A stretch of 64,000 nucleotides of DNA from Desulfitobacterium_A sp034927245 (GTDB taxonomy: Bacteria; Bacillota; Desulfitobacteriia; Desulfitobacteriales; Desulfitobacteriaceae), in NCBI RefSeq assembly GCF_034927245.1, contig NZ_JAYFQK010000039.1:1-64000 (forward strand), given 5' to 3'. Each line of letters opens with the position of its first letter. Position 1 is the first letter of the stretch. Positions 1-8,873 of the stretch are shown here, one piece after another. The notes under the pieces are model-generated. The model saw nothing but the letters and a program-made list of their open reading frames with translations. It had not been told where the DNA came from and did not search any database. The translations under genes were made by a program, and so were the position numbers.

Positions 1-141
1 ACATCTTCAAATACCCCCAAGAAACCGATTTATCTCAATCGTTCAATCAATTACTTCTTTATGCTTAATAATTCAACATTGAGAGATAAATATCCTTCTT
101 ATGACGGTCAGGTTAATGGGGTTTTTGCAGTGAAATCATAA
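1..141 (+). CDS. C-terminal fragment of an unrecognised protein
   Basis: Frame 1 is open from the first base and stops at TAA 139-141, giving the last 46 residues of a protein whose 5' part lies outside the window. The tail is polar and aromatic and ends in VFAVKS; I do not recognise a family. A strong hairpin at 201-229 follows, which is where the end of a plus-strand transcript would be expected. The fragment could be a chance open frame, but its length, stop position and downstream terminator favour a real gene. Confidence 0.5.
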   Translation, partial: TSSNTPKKPIYLNRSINYFFMLNNSTLRDKYPSYDGQVNGVFAVKS

Positions 142-200
142 TATTAATATTTCGGCAAATATTTTCCATTTCCTGCAATACGAATATTTTTCACTGTAAT

Positions 201-229
201 ATACGCTCTTCCTTTTGAAAGAGCGTATT
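201..229. terminator. bidirectional terminator between convergent genes
   Basis: Inverted repeat ATACGCTCTT / AAGAGCGTAT with a short loop and T/A-rich flanks, between the plus-strand fragment ending at 141 and the minus-strand gene ending at 252. It can serve both. Confidence 0.75.
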
Positions 230-251
230 ATTTATATATCTATTATTGATT

Positions 252-2618
252 TCACTTTTGTTCTGTTTGCTTCTGCTGTTTTACTAAAACAATGATTACG
301 GTGAGAGTTGTTAAAACTACCCCTGTAATTGCAACCATTACCTTCAGGGCCGTTGTTACAGAAACAGAAGCGGCTTGAATTCCGGTAAGCGTTTGACGGC
401 TTAATCCCAACGTAAGGTCTTGGATCCCCGGAATAAAGTTCATTTGATAAATAATATGGCCGGCAAGAACAAACGGGGTTAAGGCAAAAACCAGTTTAAT
501 CCGCTTAGAAGCTGCCTTTGTTTTAAAGGGTTTGCCCAGCCACCAGCCTAACAACCCCCCGACGAAAGCAGCGAGAATATAGGCCAGAGTGAATGCGATT
601 TTCCACTGTGTTGCCGGCCAAATCTTTTGCAGAGGTTCGAAATATCGGATAGGAAATAAAATTGCAAACAACATGCCAATGAAAATGGTATAACCTTGAT
701 TGACACGCTTGAGATGCCATACCTCTCGTGCAGGAAACCTTAAATTGACTTGGACAGATTCATGGGGACAATTGCGAACACAATTAAAACATAATTTACA
801 ATCCAAATTATTATCAAGGTACGGAAGATGCTGCGACATAGGACACCCCTTGATATCGCCTTTTCCAACATAGCAATCAAAAGTCGTACATTTATTAAGG
901 CATACCGCCGGATCTGATCTCACCTCAATCAGTGAGCCGATTGAGGCGGTGCCGATAAAGCCTCCTAAAGGACATATATGACGGCACCATGCATGGTGAG
1001 GATATAAAACACCGATTATGACAGCGGCTATTTGAATAATGATCAGCAAGAGTGCAGTATATAGCGGATTGGAACGCATCCCGGTAATAATCTCTATCCA
1101 GAAAATCAAAAGGAATAGTGCACTCACAATCAGATAATCATATTTAACGAGTACTTCCGGAACAGAACGATGGAAATGAATTTTATCTTGTACAAAATCC
1201 ATTACAGTAGAAAACGGACAGATCGTGCACCAAATTCTGCCCAAAAAAGGAGAAATCAGAGATAGGGCCGGCCACCAAAGCCCCCATACTAATGCAAATA
1301 TCTTCATAAAAATTGACAGATGGGGAGAAAAAATCATACCGCCAATCACAAGAAAGAATAAAAGTGCGGCAATACGCCGTATCCAAAGCAGAGCATTGCT
1401 CTTTTTTAATATTCTGTCGATGAACGGCCACCGTAAAAGGTTGATTTTATGACCGACCTGTTCAGAGGTTGGTCCAAAAAAAATCTGTTCAAGACCAATC
1501 ATATTATCGGTTGCGAGAAAAAAGGAACGTTCAAGAACCTGAATTAGTTCGGTCACATTTCCTTGGCGGTAATGGTGGGATAATAAGATTTGGCTTGCTT
1601 CAGGCGTAAGGGTAGGAGTCTTACGATGATTCTTTTGGGCCAATTTTTCGAGAATTCCTTGCGCTAACACCGGAATATCACGTTTACGTTCACGAAGCGG
1701 GGTGATCGTATAACGATGAATAAAACACGCCTCCAGCTCAGGAAGAAGCTTATCCTTTGATATCCCTTGTTGGATTTGCAAACTTCCGATTATAAAACAA
1801 TTTGTGGAATGCATCTTTATTGCCTGTGCTAATATTAACTGCGTTTGTGGTAAAATGTCATCAATTTCTTGAATGAATAAGGTCCCCCCGGCTGCAATAT
1901 CCAAAAGTTGATCAACCATGTTTCCCCATTGCTGATCAAAGCGACGACCGTCAACAACGACAAAAGGAGCCGCTTCTTGATAAAGATGCTGATGCATATA
2001 CCAGGCCATCATTTGCCTTCCTGTTCCCCGTTCTCCTCGAATCAGCAAATTTTTGGGCTGTTTTTTTACTTCTTCAAGTTTCCTCTCTACTTCTTTCGTC
2101 GTTCTTACGCTTCCCCAAATCCCATAAAACTTATCTTGATATTGAGTAAGCTTAATAGTTGACCGCAAAACTTCCTTATACTTATTATCAGAAAGCATTT
2201 GATTCGCTTCAATCAGATCATCTGTTAATTCTCTGATAATGGATTGATAAATCTGGGGCTTTCGGAGCAGGACCTGGGCAAAATCATCTGCCGTTATACT
2301 GAGAACATGAGAATTTTCTAAACAGCGCACAGAGTATGGAAAGGGTTTTCCCGTGAGCAAGGAAATTTCGCCAAAAACGCTGTCCGGACCTGCTTCTTTA
2401 GTTTCAGAAGTCGCCAATTCACCGTTGCCCTTCGTTACTTCTACCTTTCCTTCACAGAGCAAATAAAAAGACTTAGGCCGCTGTCCCTGCTCAATGATTG
2501 TGACTCCTTTAGGGTACGCTTCCCACCTGAAATCACCCGCTATTTCGGCAACTTCCTCCGGTGATAATTGGGAGAAAAAGGGGATCCATGAGAGGTAGTA
2601 TTCCTTTTCAATTTTCAT
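252..2618 (-). CDS. cNMP-binding / degenerate AAA / NapH-NosR-like 4Fe-4S membrane fusion protein
   Basis: A 788-residue fusion. The first ~130 residues are a cyclic-nucleotide-binding (CRP-like) domain with FGEISLLTG in the phosphate cassette. The middle (~170-380) resembles a sigma-54 activator AAA domain: PLRERKRDIP and GNVTELIQVLE are recognisable. However, Walker A reads GERGTGRQ (Arg where Lys is expected) and no GAFTGA loop is present. The C-terminal half has about six membrane segments and NapH/NosR/RdxA-type cysteine motifs (WCTICP, WCRHICP) plus CKLCFNCVRNCP for a 4Fe-4S cluster. The ATG at 2618 is chosen because TAGGTGAT lies just upstream; an in-frame upstream start at 2642 is less likely. 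Family knowledge suggests a membrane electron-transfer or redox-sensing role; the nucleotide-binding part probably senses a small ligand. Exact function unknown. Confidence 0.85.
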   Translation of the reverse strand: MKIEKEYYLSWIPFFSQLSPEEVAEIAGDFRWEAYPKGVTIIEQGQRPKSFYLLCEGKVEVTKGNGELATSETKEAGPDSVFGEISLLTGKPFPYSVRCLENSHVLSITADDFAQVLLRKPQIYQSIIRELTDDLIEANQMLSDNKYKEVLRSTIKLTQYQDKFYGIWGSVRTTKEVERKLEEVKKQPKNLLIRGERGTGRQMMAWYMHQHLYQEAAPFVVVDGRRFDQQWGNMVDQLLDIAAGGTLFIQEIDDILPQTQLILAQAIKMHSTNCFIIGSLQIQQGISKDKLLPELEACFIHRYTITPLRERKRDIPVLAQGILEKLAQKNHRKTPTLTPEASQILLSHHYRQGNVTELIQVLERSFFLATDNMIGLEQIFFGPTSEQVGHKINLLRWPFIDRILKKSNALLWIRRIAALLFFLVIGGMIFSPHLSIFMKIFALVWGLWWPALSLISPFLGRIWCTICPFSTVMDFVQDKIHFHRSVPEVLVKYDYLIVSALFLLIFWIEIITGMRSNPLYTALLLIIIQIAAVIIGVLYPHHAWCRHICPLGGFIGTASIGSLIEVRSDPAVCLNKCTTFDCYVGKGDIKGCPMSQHLPYLDNNLDCKLCFNCVRNCPHESVQVNLRFPAREVWHLKRVNQGYTIFIGMLFAILFPIRYFEPLQKIWPATQWKIAFTLAYILAAFVGGLLGWWLGKPFKTKAASKRIKLVFALTPFVLAGHIIYQMNFIPGIQDLTLGLSRQTLTGIQAASVSVTTALKVMVAITGVVLTTLTVIIVLVKQQKQTEQK

Positions 2619-2834
2619 TAGATCACCTACATATCTAAACATTTTGTTATCTGAATATTCACATCTATCTAAATTATCTTACCACAGCATCCATTCACAA
2701 TAAATCTCTTTAAGGAATGAATACAATATTCTAATTCACAATGGAGTCTTTTATATACTTCTTTTACTATGTATAATAAAAGAATATATATATAATCACA
2801 GATAGCGATCAAAAGAATGGGGAGCGTGCTTAAG

Positions 2835-3410
2835 TTGAGTAAAGTATTGCTATTATCCGGAAGTCCAAGACCCGAAGGAAATACCTTTCAGGTTTTGAAT
2901 GAGTGTCTGAAGGTCATAGAAAACCACGGTGTGGAGGCAGAAATAATTAGCCTGGCAGGGAAAAAAACGCAGTCGTGTATTGCCTGCGGAAAATGTGCTG
3001 AGCTGAAAAAATGTGTTCTTAAAGACGATGTTAATGAAATTATCGACAAACTCAGAAATGCCCAGGGATTTATTGTAGGTTCACCGGTCTATTTCGGTAC
3101 TGCACGCGGTGACCTTATGTCTGTACTCCAGAGAATTGGTAAGGTTTCGGGTGCTACAGATCATTTCCTTTCTTGGAAAGTGGGGGGGCCGATTTCTGTG
3201 GGCAGAAGAGGGGGTCATACTTCGTCTATTCAGGAAATGCTGATGTTTTACCTCATGAATGACATGATTGTCCCCGGATCGACATATTGGAACATCGCTT
3301 TTGGCAGAATGCCGGGTGAGGCCCTAGAGGATGAGGAAGGAATTCGTACCGTTCGTCGTTTTGCCGAAAATGTAGCCCAATTGATCAAAAAAATTTACCC
3401 TGAAAAATAA
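2835..3410 (+). CDS. NADPH-dependent FMN reductase / iron-sulfur flavoprotein family
   Basis: A flavodoxin-fold protein of about 191 residues. It opens with SKVLLLSGSPRPEGNT, the FMN phosphate-binding start of this family, followed by CIACGKCAELKKCVLKDD, the compact cysteine motif of iron-sulfur flavoproteins, and FIVGSPVYFGTARG. It probably binds FMN, possibly with a 4Fe-4S cluster, and moves electrons in the cytoplasm; the partner is unknown. I prefer the TTG at 2835 because GGGGAG (2819-2824) sits ten bases upstream. An ATG at 2817 overlaps that Shine-Dalgarno sequence and would add six unconserved residues. Monocistronic, ending at a strong terminator. Confidence 0.85.
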   Translation: MSKVLLLSGSPRPEGNTFQVLNECLKVIENHGVEAEIISLAGKKTQSCIACGKCAELKKCVLKDDVNEIIDKLRNAQGFIVGSPVYFGTARGDLMSVLQRIGKVSGATDHFLSWKVGGPISVGRRGGHTSSIQEMLMFYLMNDMIVPGSTYWNIAFGRMPGEALEDEEGIRTVRRFAENVAQLIKKIYPEK

Positions 3411-3431
3411 TGATAAGAAGATTGACAATTA

Positions 3432-3480
3432 AAAAGCGGAAGCCTCATCATAATTAGATGGTAGAGGCTTCCGCTTTTGT
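3432..3480. terminator. strong bidirectional terminator
   Basis: Perfect 15-bp arms (3432-3446 and 3464-3478, core GCGGAAGCCTC) with an A-run on the left and a T-run on the right. It lies between the convergent flavoprotein and NERD genes. Confidence 0.9.
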
Positions 3481-4379
3481 TATTCCATAGGCGTATGCAG
3501 TGGTGTATCTCTATAAGCAGAATTTGGTTTAAGCTGACGCGCAAGTTCTTTTTGGTGTTTGACACAATAGATTTGCCATGCGAATTTATCCGGGTGATTA
3601 ATACAGTAACGCGCTGTTCGCTCTGATACGGCTTTTTGACACATTCGGCAGCGAATATCTCCATATTTAGGTCTTTGTCGAATTCTCTGCTTTCGGATGT
3701 GAGCTGCATATTCGTTGCGAAGATTGATGTCTTGAATATTGATCCGCTCGATCTGATCGTAAAGAGACTGAATTTCTCCCTTACTCAGCACTTCCTGTTG
3801 GTTTCGTCTGAGTATCACCGCAAGAAGGTCTGTATCATAAAATACGGACTCAGAAATAACCTTTAAGTCACAACGACGGCTAAACGTTACAAATGAATGA
3901 ATATGAAGAGTCTCATCTAAAGGAACCCTCTTTCTCAGGAGTTCCAGATGGGCTTGATTCTCGAGGAGCGGATTGGGAAATGTCTTTACACGCCAGCTGA
4001 TTGACTGATGCCAATTTGGATCAGTTTCTTCGCCGAGGACGATTCCCGATAGATTATTAACTTCTATGATAAAAAGGCCATAGGGGGAAATTACCAGGTG
4101 ATCAATCTGTTCTAAACTATTTTCAGATTGAATCAATAAATTACTCAATACTTTATAACTTTGAGGAAGCTGTCCTAAGCCGACCTCGATTTTATATTCT
4201 CCGATTTCTTCCTTTCTTAGAGACTTGCAGCGAGGTGCACCTCGCTGTTTTACTCTCTTCGATGCAAAGTAATTTGTACTATACTTATTATTCGATGTAT
4301 TTTGTTCGTTAACCACTGGGATCATTTCATCTTCTTGATAATTATCCTTATTCTTATTCTTTTTCCTCCCAAAAAACAA
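3480..4379 (-). CDS. NERD domain protein with C-terminal zinc-finger-like motif
   Basis: 299 residues. After a lysine-rich, charged N-terminus, residues ~65-175 match the NERD (nuclease-related) domain: GEYKIEVGLGQLP, then EQIDHLVISPYGLFIIEVNN, the typical hDhvvi..g.fviEvK core. The usual final lysine of that core is replaced here (EVNN), so nuclease activity is uncertain. The C-terminus has CRMCQKAVSERTARYC and a further Cys-x-x-His (CVKH), a plausible zinc site. It starts only 12 bp after the stop of topB on the same strand, so the two are probably co-transcribed. That suggests a DNA-processing role, as NERD domains are often joined to topoisomerase or helicase modules. No predicted membrane segment. 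Confidence 0.8.
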   Translation of the reverse strand: MFFGRKKNKNKDNYQEDEMIPVVNEQNTSNNKYSTNYFASKRVKQRGAPRCKSLRKEEIGEYKIEVGLGQLPQSYKVLSNLLIQSENSLEQIDHLVISPYGLFIIEVNNLSGIVLGEETDPNWHQSISWRVKTFPNPLLENQAHLELLRKRVPLDETLHIHSFVTFSRRCDLKVISESVFYDTDLLAVILRRNQQEVLSKGEIQSLYDQIERINIQDINLRNEYAAHIRKQRIRQRPKYGDIRCRMCQKAVSERTARYCINHPDKFAWQIYCVKHQKELARQLKPNSAYRDTPLHTPME

Positions 4380-4391
4380 GATGAGCTCCCC

Positions 4392-6575
4392 CTATTTCTC
4401 GAGTTTGAGCTTGCCAAGAGCATCCGCGAAGGCTGTATTTAAAGGTGTATCCGTTTTCTGTTTTTGCATGTATTTTTGAACGTCTCTTTTGTTGACGGAG
4501 ACTTTACCCTCCTGTTCCCTCCGTTGCGTAAAGGCGGAGAGTTTTTCCCGATAACCGCAGCTGCACGTAAAGATCTTATGCTCGCCTTCCCCTCTAAGTT
4601 CCATCTTTTTATGACATTGGGGACAACGAGCATTAGAATGAATGGATAAACCTTGGCGGTAGCCGCATTCTCGATCCTGGCAAACAAGCATTTCACCACG
4701 CTTGCCTTTTACCTTTAAGAGATACTTTCCACAGTTAGGACACTTCGTTCGCGTTAAATTATCATGATGGAAGCTTTGCTCACTGGAAATGACGTTGGAA
4801 ACTAAGTGTGTTGTATATTCTCGTATATCGTGAATAAAGGGTCGGCTATTTTGTCGTCCTTTACTGATTTCATTGAGCTGTTGCTCCCATTTTGCCGTTA
4901 GTTCCGGAGACTTAATATCCGGCGGAACAAGTTTGATCAGCTGAATTCCCTTCGAAGTCGGAATAATCTCCTTCCCCTGTCTCTCCATATAAAAAGAGTT
5001 AAATAGCTTTTCAATAATATCTGCCCGTGTAGCGGGTGTCCCTAAACCGCTGGTCTTTTCAAGAGTTTCACGCAAAGATTCATCCTCAATTTCCTGTCCG
5101 GGGTGTTCCATTGCCGAAAGAAGCGTAGCTTCGGTATATCGTTTGGGTGGATTAGTTTTACCGGGCTGTAATTTAATCATAAGCGGATTGAGATGATCCC
5201 CTATTTTCAAATCAGGGAGACTCTGATCCCGCTCTTCCTGATCATCTTCGTCATCACTCGAATCCAAATCTTCGTAAGCGTTACGCCACCCTTTTTGTTT
5301 AATGATCTTCCCTTTGGCCGTAAAGATTTCCCCATGAATCTCCACCTTAAGCGTTGTTTGCTCATACTCAAAGGCCGGCGAAAGAACAGCCAAAAAACGT
5401 CGCACAATGAGGTCATAAATTCTCGCTTCGTCCGGATTGAGCTTATTTAAAAATACAGGTTGTTCGGTTGGAATAACTGCATGGTGATCACTAACCTTTG
5501 AGTCATCAACTAGACGTTTGCTTGGATTAATTTTGCTTCTTAAAATGCTATGGGCTAATTTCGCATAGGGCCCCACGGCAATTGTCCTTAAACGTTCCGG
5601 AAGCGTAGGAACAATATCCGTTGTCAAATGACGTGAATCTGTTCGCGGGTAGGTAATAATTTTATAATGTTCATAGAGCTGCTGCATAATCAATGAGGTC
5701 TTTTTCGCTGAATAACCATATCTTCGATTTGCATCTCTTTGAAGCTCTGTTAAGTCATACGCCAGAGGCGGCAGTTCTTTCTTTCCCTCTTTTTTTATAT
5801 CAATGACAACGCCGGCCTGTCCATTGACTTTTGCCAGAAGTTCCTCAGCCACATGTTCATTAAAAATGCGTGTCTGGTTCTTTTTATCCTGCCAGCGCAG
5901 CGTGAATCCTTTGGCAAAGGCATTGATCGTCCAATAGTTTTTGGGTATAAACCTTTTAATTTCATTTTCACGTTGCACAACCATAGCTAAGGTCGGGGTT
6001 TGGACTCGCCCTGCAGAGAGCTGAGCGTTGTATTTACAGGTCAGGGCCCGTGTAACATTAAGTCCAACATACCAATCTGCTTCGGCGCGCGATTGAGCTG
6101 CTTCATAGAGTGACTCATAGTTCCGGCCGGGTTTTAAATTATTAAAACCTTCCTTGATTGCTTTATCGGTTTGCGAGGAAATCCATAACCGCTTAATCGG
6201 CTTATCCCAGCCTGCTTTAGCTAGAATCCAGCGTGCGACAAGCTCACCTTCCCTTCCTGCATCCGTAGCAATAATCAATTCCTGAATATCCGGCTGTTTC
6301 AAAAGCTTTTTCACTGCGCCGAATTGTTTTGCCGTTTCCCTGATAACGACTAATTCCATCTTCTTAGGGAGCATCGGCAGATCATCAAGTCTCCACGATT
6401 TGTAGCGGTCGTCATAGGCCTCCGGGTCTGCTAATGTCACGAGATGCCCAAGGGCCCAAGTTACAATATATTGGGAACCGATCAAACAGCCGTTTCCCTT
6501 TTGATGGCAGCCTAAAACCCTGGCAATCTCGCGGCCGACTGAAGGTTTTTCGGCAAGAACTAAACTTTTTTTCAT
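4392..6575 (-). CDS. topB: DNA topoisomerase III (type IA), copy 1
   Basis: 727 residues. The Toprim domain at the N-terminus opens LVLAEKPSVGREIARVLG and contains the acidic triad ATDAGREGE. The catalytic tyrosine lies in ITYPRTDSRH, and SAGRVQTPTLAM is the type IA signature. The C-terminus carries two zinc-ribbon-like modules (CPNCGKYLLK...CQDRECGY and CPQCHKKM...CSCGY). The enzyme relaxes and decatenates single-stranded DNA crossings during replication and recombination. AAGGAG lies just upstream of the ATG. It heads a two-gene unit with the NERD protein and is divergent from the CBS gene. A second, different topB lies at 30681-33011. Confidence 0.95.
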   Translation of the reverse strand: MKKSLVLAEKPSVGREIARVLGCHQKGNGCLIGSQYIVTWALGHLVTLADPEAYDDRYKSWRLDDLPMLPKKMELVVIRETAKQFGAVKKLLKQPDIQELIIATDAGREGELVARWILAKAGWDKPIKRLWISSQTDKAIKEGFNNLKPGRNYESLYEAAQSRAEADWYVGLNVTRALTCKYNAQLSAGRVQTPTLAMVVQRENEIKRFIPKNYWTINAFAKGFTLRWQDKKNQTRIFNEHVAEELLAKVNGQAGVVIDIKKEGKKELPPLAYDLTELQRDANRRYGYSAKKTSLIMQQLYEHYKIITYPRTDSRHLTTDIVPTLPERLRTIAVGPYAKLAHSILRSKINPSKRLVDDSKVSDHHAVIPTEQPVFLNKLNPDEARIYDLIVRRFLAVLSPAFEYEQTTLKVEIHGEIFTAKGKIIKQKGWRNAYEDLDSSDDEDDQEERDQSLPDLKIGDHLNPLMIKLQPGKTNPPKRYTEATLLSAMEHPGQEIEDESLRETLEKTSGLGTPATRADIIEKLFNSFYMERQGKEIIPTSKGIQLIKLVPPDIKSPELTAKWEQQLNEISKGRQNSRPFIHDIREYTTHLVSNVISSEQSFHHDNLTRTKCPNCGKYLLKVKGKRGEMLVCQDRECGYRQGLSIHSNARCPQCHKKMELRGEGEHKIFTCSCGYREKLSAFTQRREQEGKVSVNKRDVQKYMQKQKTDTPLNTAFADALGKLKLEK

Positions 6576-6754
6576 AGGTAACTCCTTCTATCTATGGTGT
6601 GTTCCTCAATTACCGTTTTAAGTGTACTTTACCAAACAAAAGGTTTCAAGCCCGAACGTAGTAATACACATCGAGATTATTCGCATTTCACCTGTATAAT
6701 TTTTTACCGAGGATCAAAAAATAGATAGAGATTACGTAAAAGGAGGTATATTTG

Positions 6755-7177
6755 ATGAAGGTTCGTGATTTAATGTCTGAAAATGTAAAGTGCGCTGATC
6801 CGAATCAATCCCTGGTAGAGGTTGCTCAAATTCTAGCTTCATCTAATATTGGTTCTGTCCCCGTCTGTCAAGGGCAACAATTAACGGGGATGGTGACAGA
6901 TCGTGATATTTTAGTTCGGGCAATTGCCGAAGGAAAAGATCCCCAAACGACGAAAGTCAGTGAAGTTATGACTAAGGATGTTCACTGTGTTTCGCCGGAT
7001 ACTGATATTCACCAAGCATCAGATCTAATGGCCGAAAATCAGATTCGACGCTTACCCGTTATTGAAAATAATCAACTCGTAGGTGTTCTAGCTATAGGTG
7101 ATATTGCAGTTCAATCCATTCATGTCGATGAGGCCGGCGAGGCACTTAGCAGTATTTCCGAAAAAGTTTATCAATAA
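6755..7177 (+). CDS. CBS-domain pair protein
   Basis: 140 residues that are almost entirely two tandem CBS domains. The repeated elements are VRDLMSENVKC...VPVCQGQQLTGMVTDRDIL and VSEVMTKDVHC...RLPVIENNQLVGVLAIGDIAV. Such stand-alone pairs bind adenine nucleotides and act as energy or stress sensors; the partner cannot be told from the sequence. ATG 6755 follows AAAGGAGGT with ideal spacing; an adjacent TTG at 6752 would add one residue only. Similar to B. subtilis YhcV/YrkN-type proteins. Single gene, with a good terminator downstream. Confidence 0.9.
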   Translation: MKVRDLMSENVKCADPNQSLVEVAQILASSNIGSVPVCQGQQLTGMVTDRDILVRAIAEGKDPQTTKVSEVMTKDVHCVSPDTDIHQASDLMAENQIRRLPVIENNQLVGVLAIGDIAVQSIHVDEAGEALSSISEKVYQ

Positions 7178-7236
7178 CACAGCAATTCCGATTTTTAGGA
7201 ATAAGCAAGATTCTCATTATGAGTATTAAATATATT

Positions 7237-7283
7237 AAAGAAGGCTTGAATCCGCAGCTGTACGGTATTCAAGCCTTCTTTTT
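7237..7283 (+). terminator. rho-independent terminator of the CBS gene
   Basis: AAAGAAGGCTTGAAT pairs with ATTCAAGCCTTCTTT, followed by a T-run; 59 bp after the stop codon. Confidence 0.85.
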
Positions 7284-7289
7284 ATACTG

Positions 7290-7460
7290 TCGGAAAGTAT
7301 AACCTTCGGTAGTATACTTTCTTCCAGCATAAGTGCAACCAACGGCTTTGCCTTCCTACGATGAATGCCTTTTAGTGCGGCAGGATAAGGCGACTAAGGC
7401 TATCGCTTTGGCGCTAGCCAAGTCTTCTTTATCGCTTAAGGCTCGGCGAAGCCGGGTTTT
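7290..7460. repeat. hairpin-rich intergenic element
   Basis: The stretch between the CBS terminator and the helicase stop codon holds three consecutive inverted repeats: GAAAGTATA/TATACTTTC (7293-7321), GGCTA..CGC/GCG..TAGCC (7398-7419) and CGGC-GAA-GCCG (7444-7454). Base composition in the right half is more GC-rich than in nearby intergenic DNA. It resembles a dispersed palindromic (REP/MITE-like) element, but only one copy is in the window, so repeat status is inference. Confidence 0.35.
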
Positions 7461-7462
7461 CT

Positions 7463-8719
7463 TTATTTATGGTGTTGAAGCGTTCTTTGTCGCGATTTCT
7501 CATAGTGTCCTTTATGCTGATGGGGTTTTGTCGATATTCCATGTGGCCTAACTTCTTGTTCTTTACGAGGCGTGTGTAAGTCAAGTATTTTTCCATGAGC
7601 TAATTTTTTGGGTGAGATTGAAATCTTATAAGTGTTCTCGATCTTATGCAAAAGGTGTACTTCTTTTTCTGTCGCTAAAGATATTGCCAGGCCGCTTTGC
7701 CCTGCACGACCGGTTCTTCCCACCCGGTGCAGATACAGCTGTGGGTCTTCCGGAATATCGAGATTAAAGATATGTGTTATATTCTTTATATCCAAACCGC
7801 GTGCGGCTAAATCAGACGCTACAAGCAAACGAATTTTACCGGTACGAAAATTCTCCATAGCCTTGCCTCGTTCTCCCTTTTGATAAGATCCGGAGATTCC
7901 CTGGGTATATAAGCCGTGATAATTTAGCTTTTCTACCGTCTTCTGAATTTCTTCACTCTTATTAATGAAAATTAACGCGCGTTCAGGCTCCAAATGATGA
8001 ATCAATTTCCTCAGCATTTCGAACTTATCACGTTGTTCACAGATAAAATAGTGATGCGTAATTGTTGGGGCAACAGTTGCTTTTTCCGACACGCGGACAA
8101 CAACCGGATCGCTAAGAAAGCTTGAAGCCTGTACCAGGGTTTCAGGGGGAATAGTTGCTGAAAATAAAAGGACCTGTCTATCTTTAAGTGTAGTCTTGAT
8201 TACCGATTTAACCGTCTGAATATTTTTGTCATCAAGCAACCGATCCGCTTCATCCAGTACTATCGTTCTTAGAGTTTGCGAGGATATCTTTTTCTTCTGA
8301 ATCAGCTCCAGAATTCGTCCGGCGGAACCGACCAGAATTTGCGGTTTTTCTTTGAGCTTTTCAATCTGACGTATGATGTTGACATTGCCAATGATCACAG
8401 CGGATGTAACTGTTCCTCCTAAATGTTGGGACAATCTTTGAATTTGTCGTTGGACTTGCATAGCAAGTTCATGGGTAGGAGTAAGGATCAAAGCTTGATT
8501 TTCATTCTTGAGCAGGTCGATCTTTTGGAAAATCGGGAGGAGATAGGCGAAAGTTTTCCCTGAACCGGTTTCCGCTTGACCAACAACATCTTCGTTGGCC
8601 AAAATGTGCGGGATCGTTTTCTCCTGGATCTCTGTCGGCTCGACCACTCCTTCTTTTTCTAGGGCTTCGAGGAGCAGCGTATGTATGCCTAATTGTTCAA
8701 ATGATAAATTTGTTTCCAT
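7463..8719 (-). CDS. DEAD-box ATP-dependent RNA helicase
   Basis: 418 residues with the full set of superfamily 2 motifs: a Q motif near the N-terminus (FEQLGI...PTEIQEKTIP), AETGSGKT (I), PTHELAMQ (Ia, His in place of the usual Arg), VLDEADRLL (II), SATIPP (III), ASDLAARGLDI (V) and HRVGRTGRAG (VI). The tail is short, basic and histidine-rich. It unwinds RNA duplexes, likely in ribosome assembly or mRNA turnover. It is close to the CshA/CshB/YfmL group, but I cannot place it more precisely. Own transcription unit; the 3' flank is the hairpin-rich element. Confidence 0.93.
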   Translation of the reverse strand: METNLSFEQLGIHTLLLEALEKEGVVEPTEIQEKTIPHILANEDVVGQAETGSGKTFAYLLPIFQKIDLLKNENQALILTPTHELAMQVQRQIQRLSQHLGGTVTSAVIIGNVNIIRQIEKLKEKPQILVGSAGRILELIQKKKISSQTLRTIVLDEADRLLDDKNIQTVKSVIKTTLKDRQVLLFSATIPPETLVQASSFLSDPVVVRVSEKATVAPTITHHYFICEQRDKFEMLRKLIHHLEPERALIFINKSEEIQKTVEKLNYHGLYTQGISGSYQKGERGKAMENFRTGKIRLLVASDLAARGLDIKNITHIFNLDIPEDPQLYLHRVGRTGRAGQSGLAISLATEKEVHLLHKIENTYKISISPKKLAHGKILDLHTPRKEQEVRPHGISTKPHQHKGHYEKSRQRTLQHHK

Positions 8720-8821
8720 ACTTTATACACCCTCTCTACTTTTAATAACCCATTATGCCCGATGTTCTAATATTTATTATAACGTGTTTTATTGGACATG
8801 CCAAATGCTAACAAAAGGTAC

Positions 8822-8858
8822 AAAAAAACTTCCCATCCCATATAGAGATGAGAAGTTT
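8822..8858 (-). terminator. terminator of the lut-like operon
   Basis: Read on the minus strand, AACTTCTCATC pairs with GATGGGAAGTT (one G-T pair), followed by seven T residues. It sits 15 bp after the stop codon of the LutB-like gene. Confidence 0.8.
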
Positions 8859-8873
8859 GCCGTTGTTTATTCT

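Noticed and set aside
7333..7551. 72-residue plus-strand open frame
   Set aside because: It covers the hairpin-rich element and overlaps the end of the DEAD-box gene on the other strand; no ribosome site or recognisable product.
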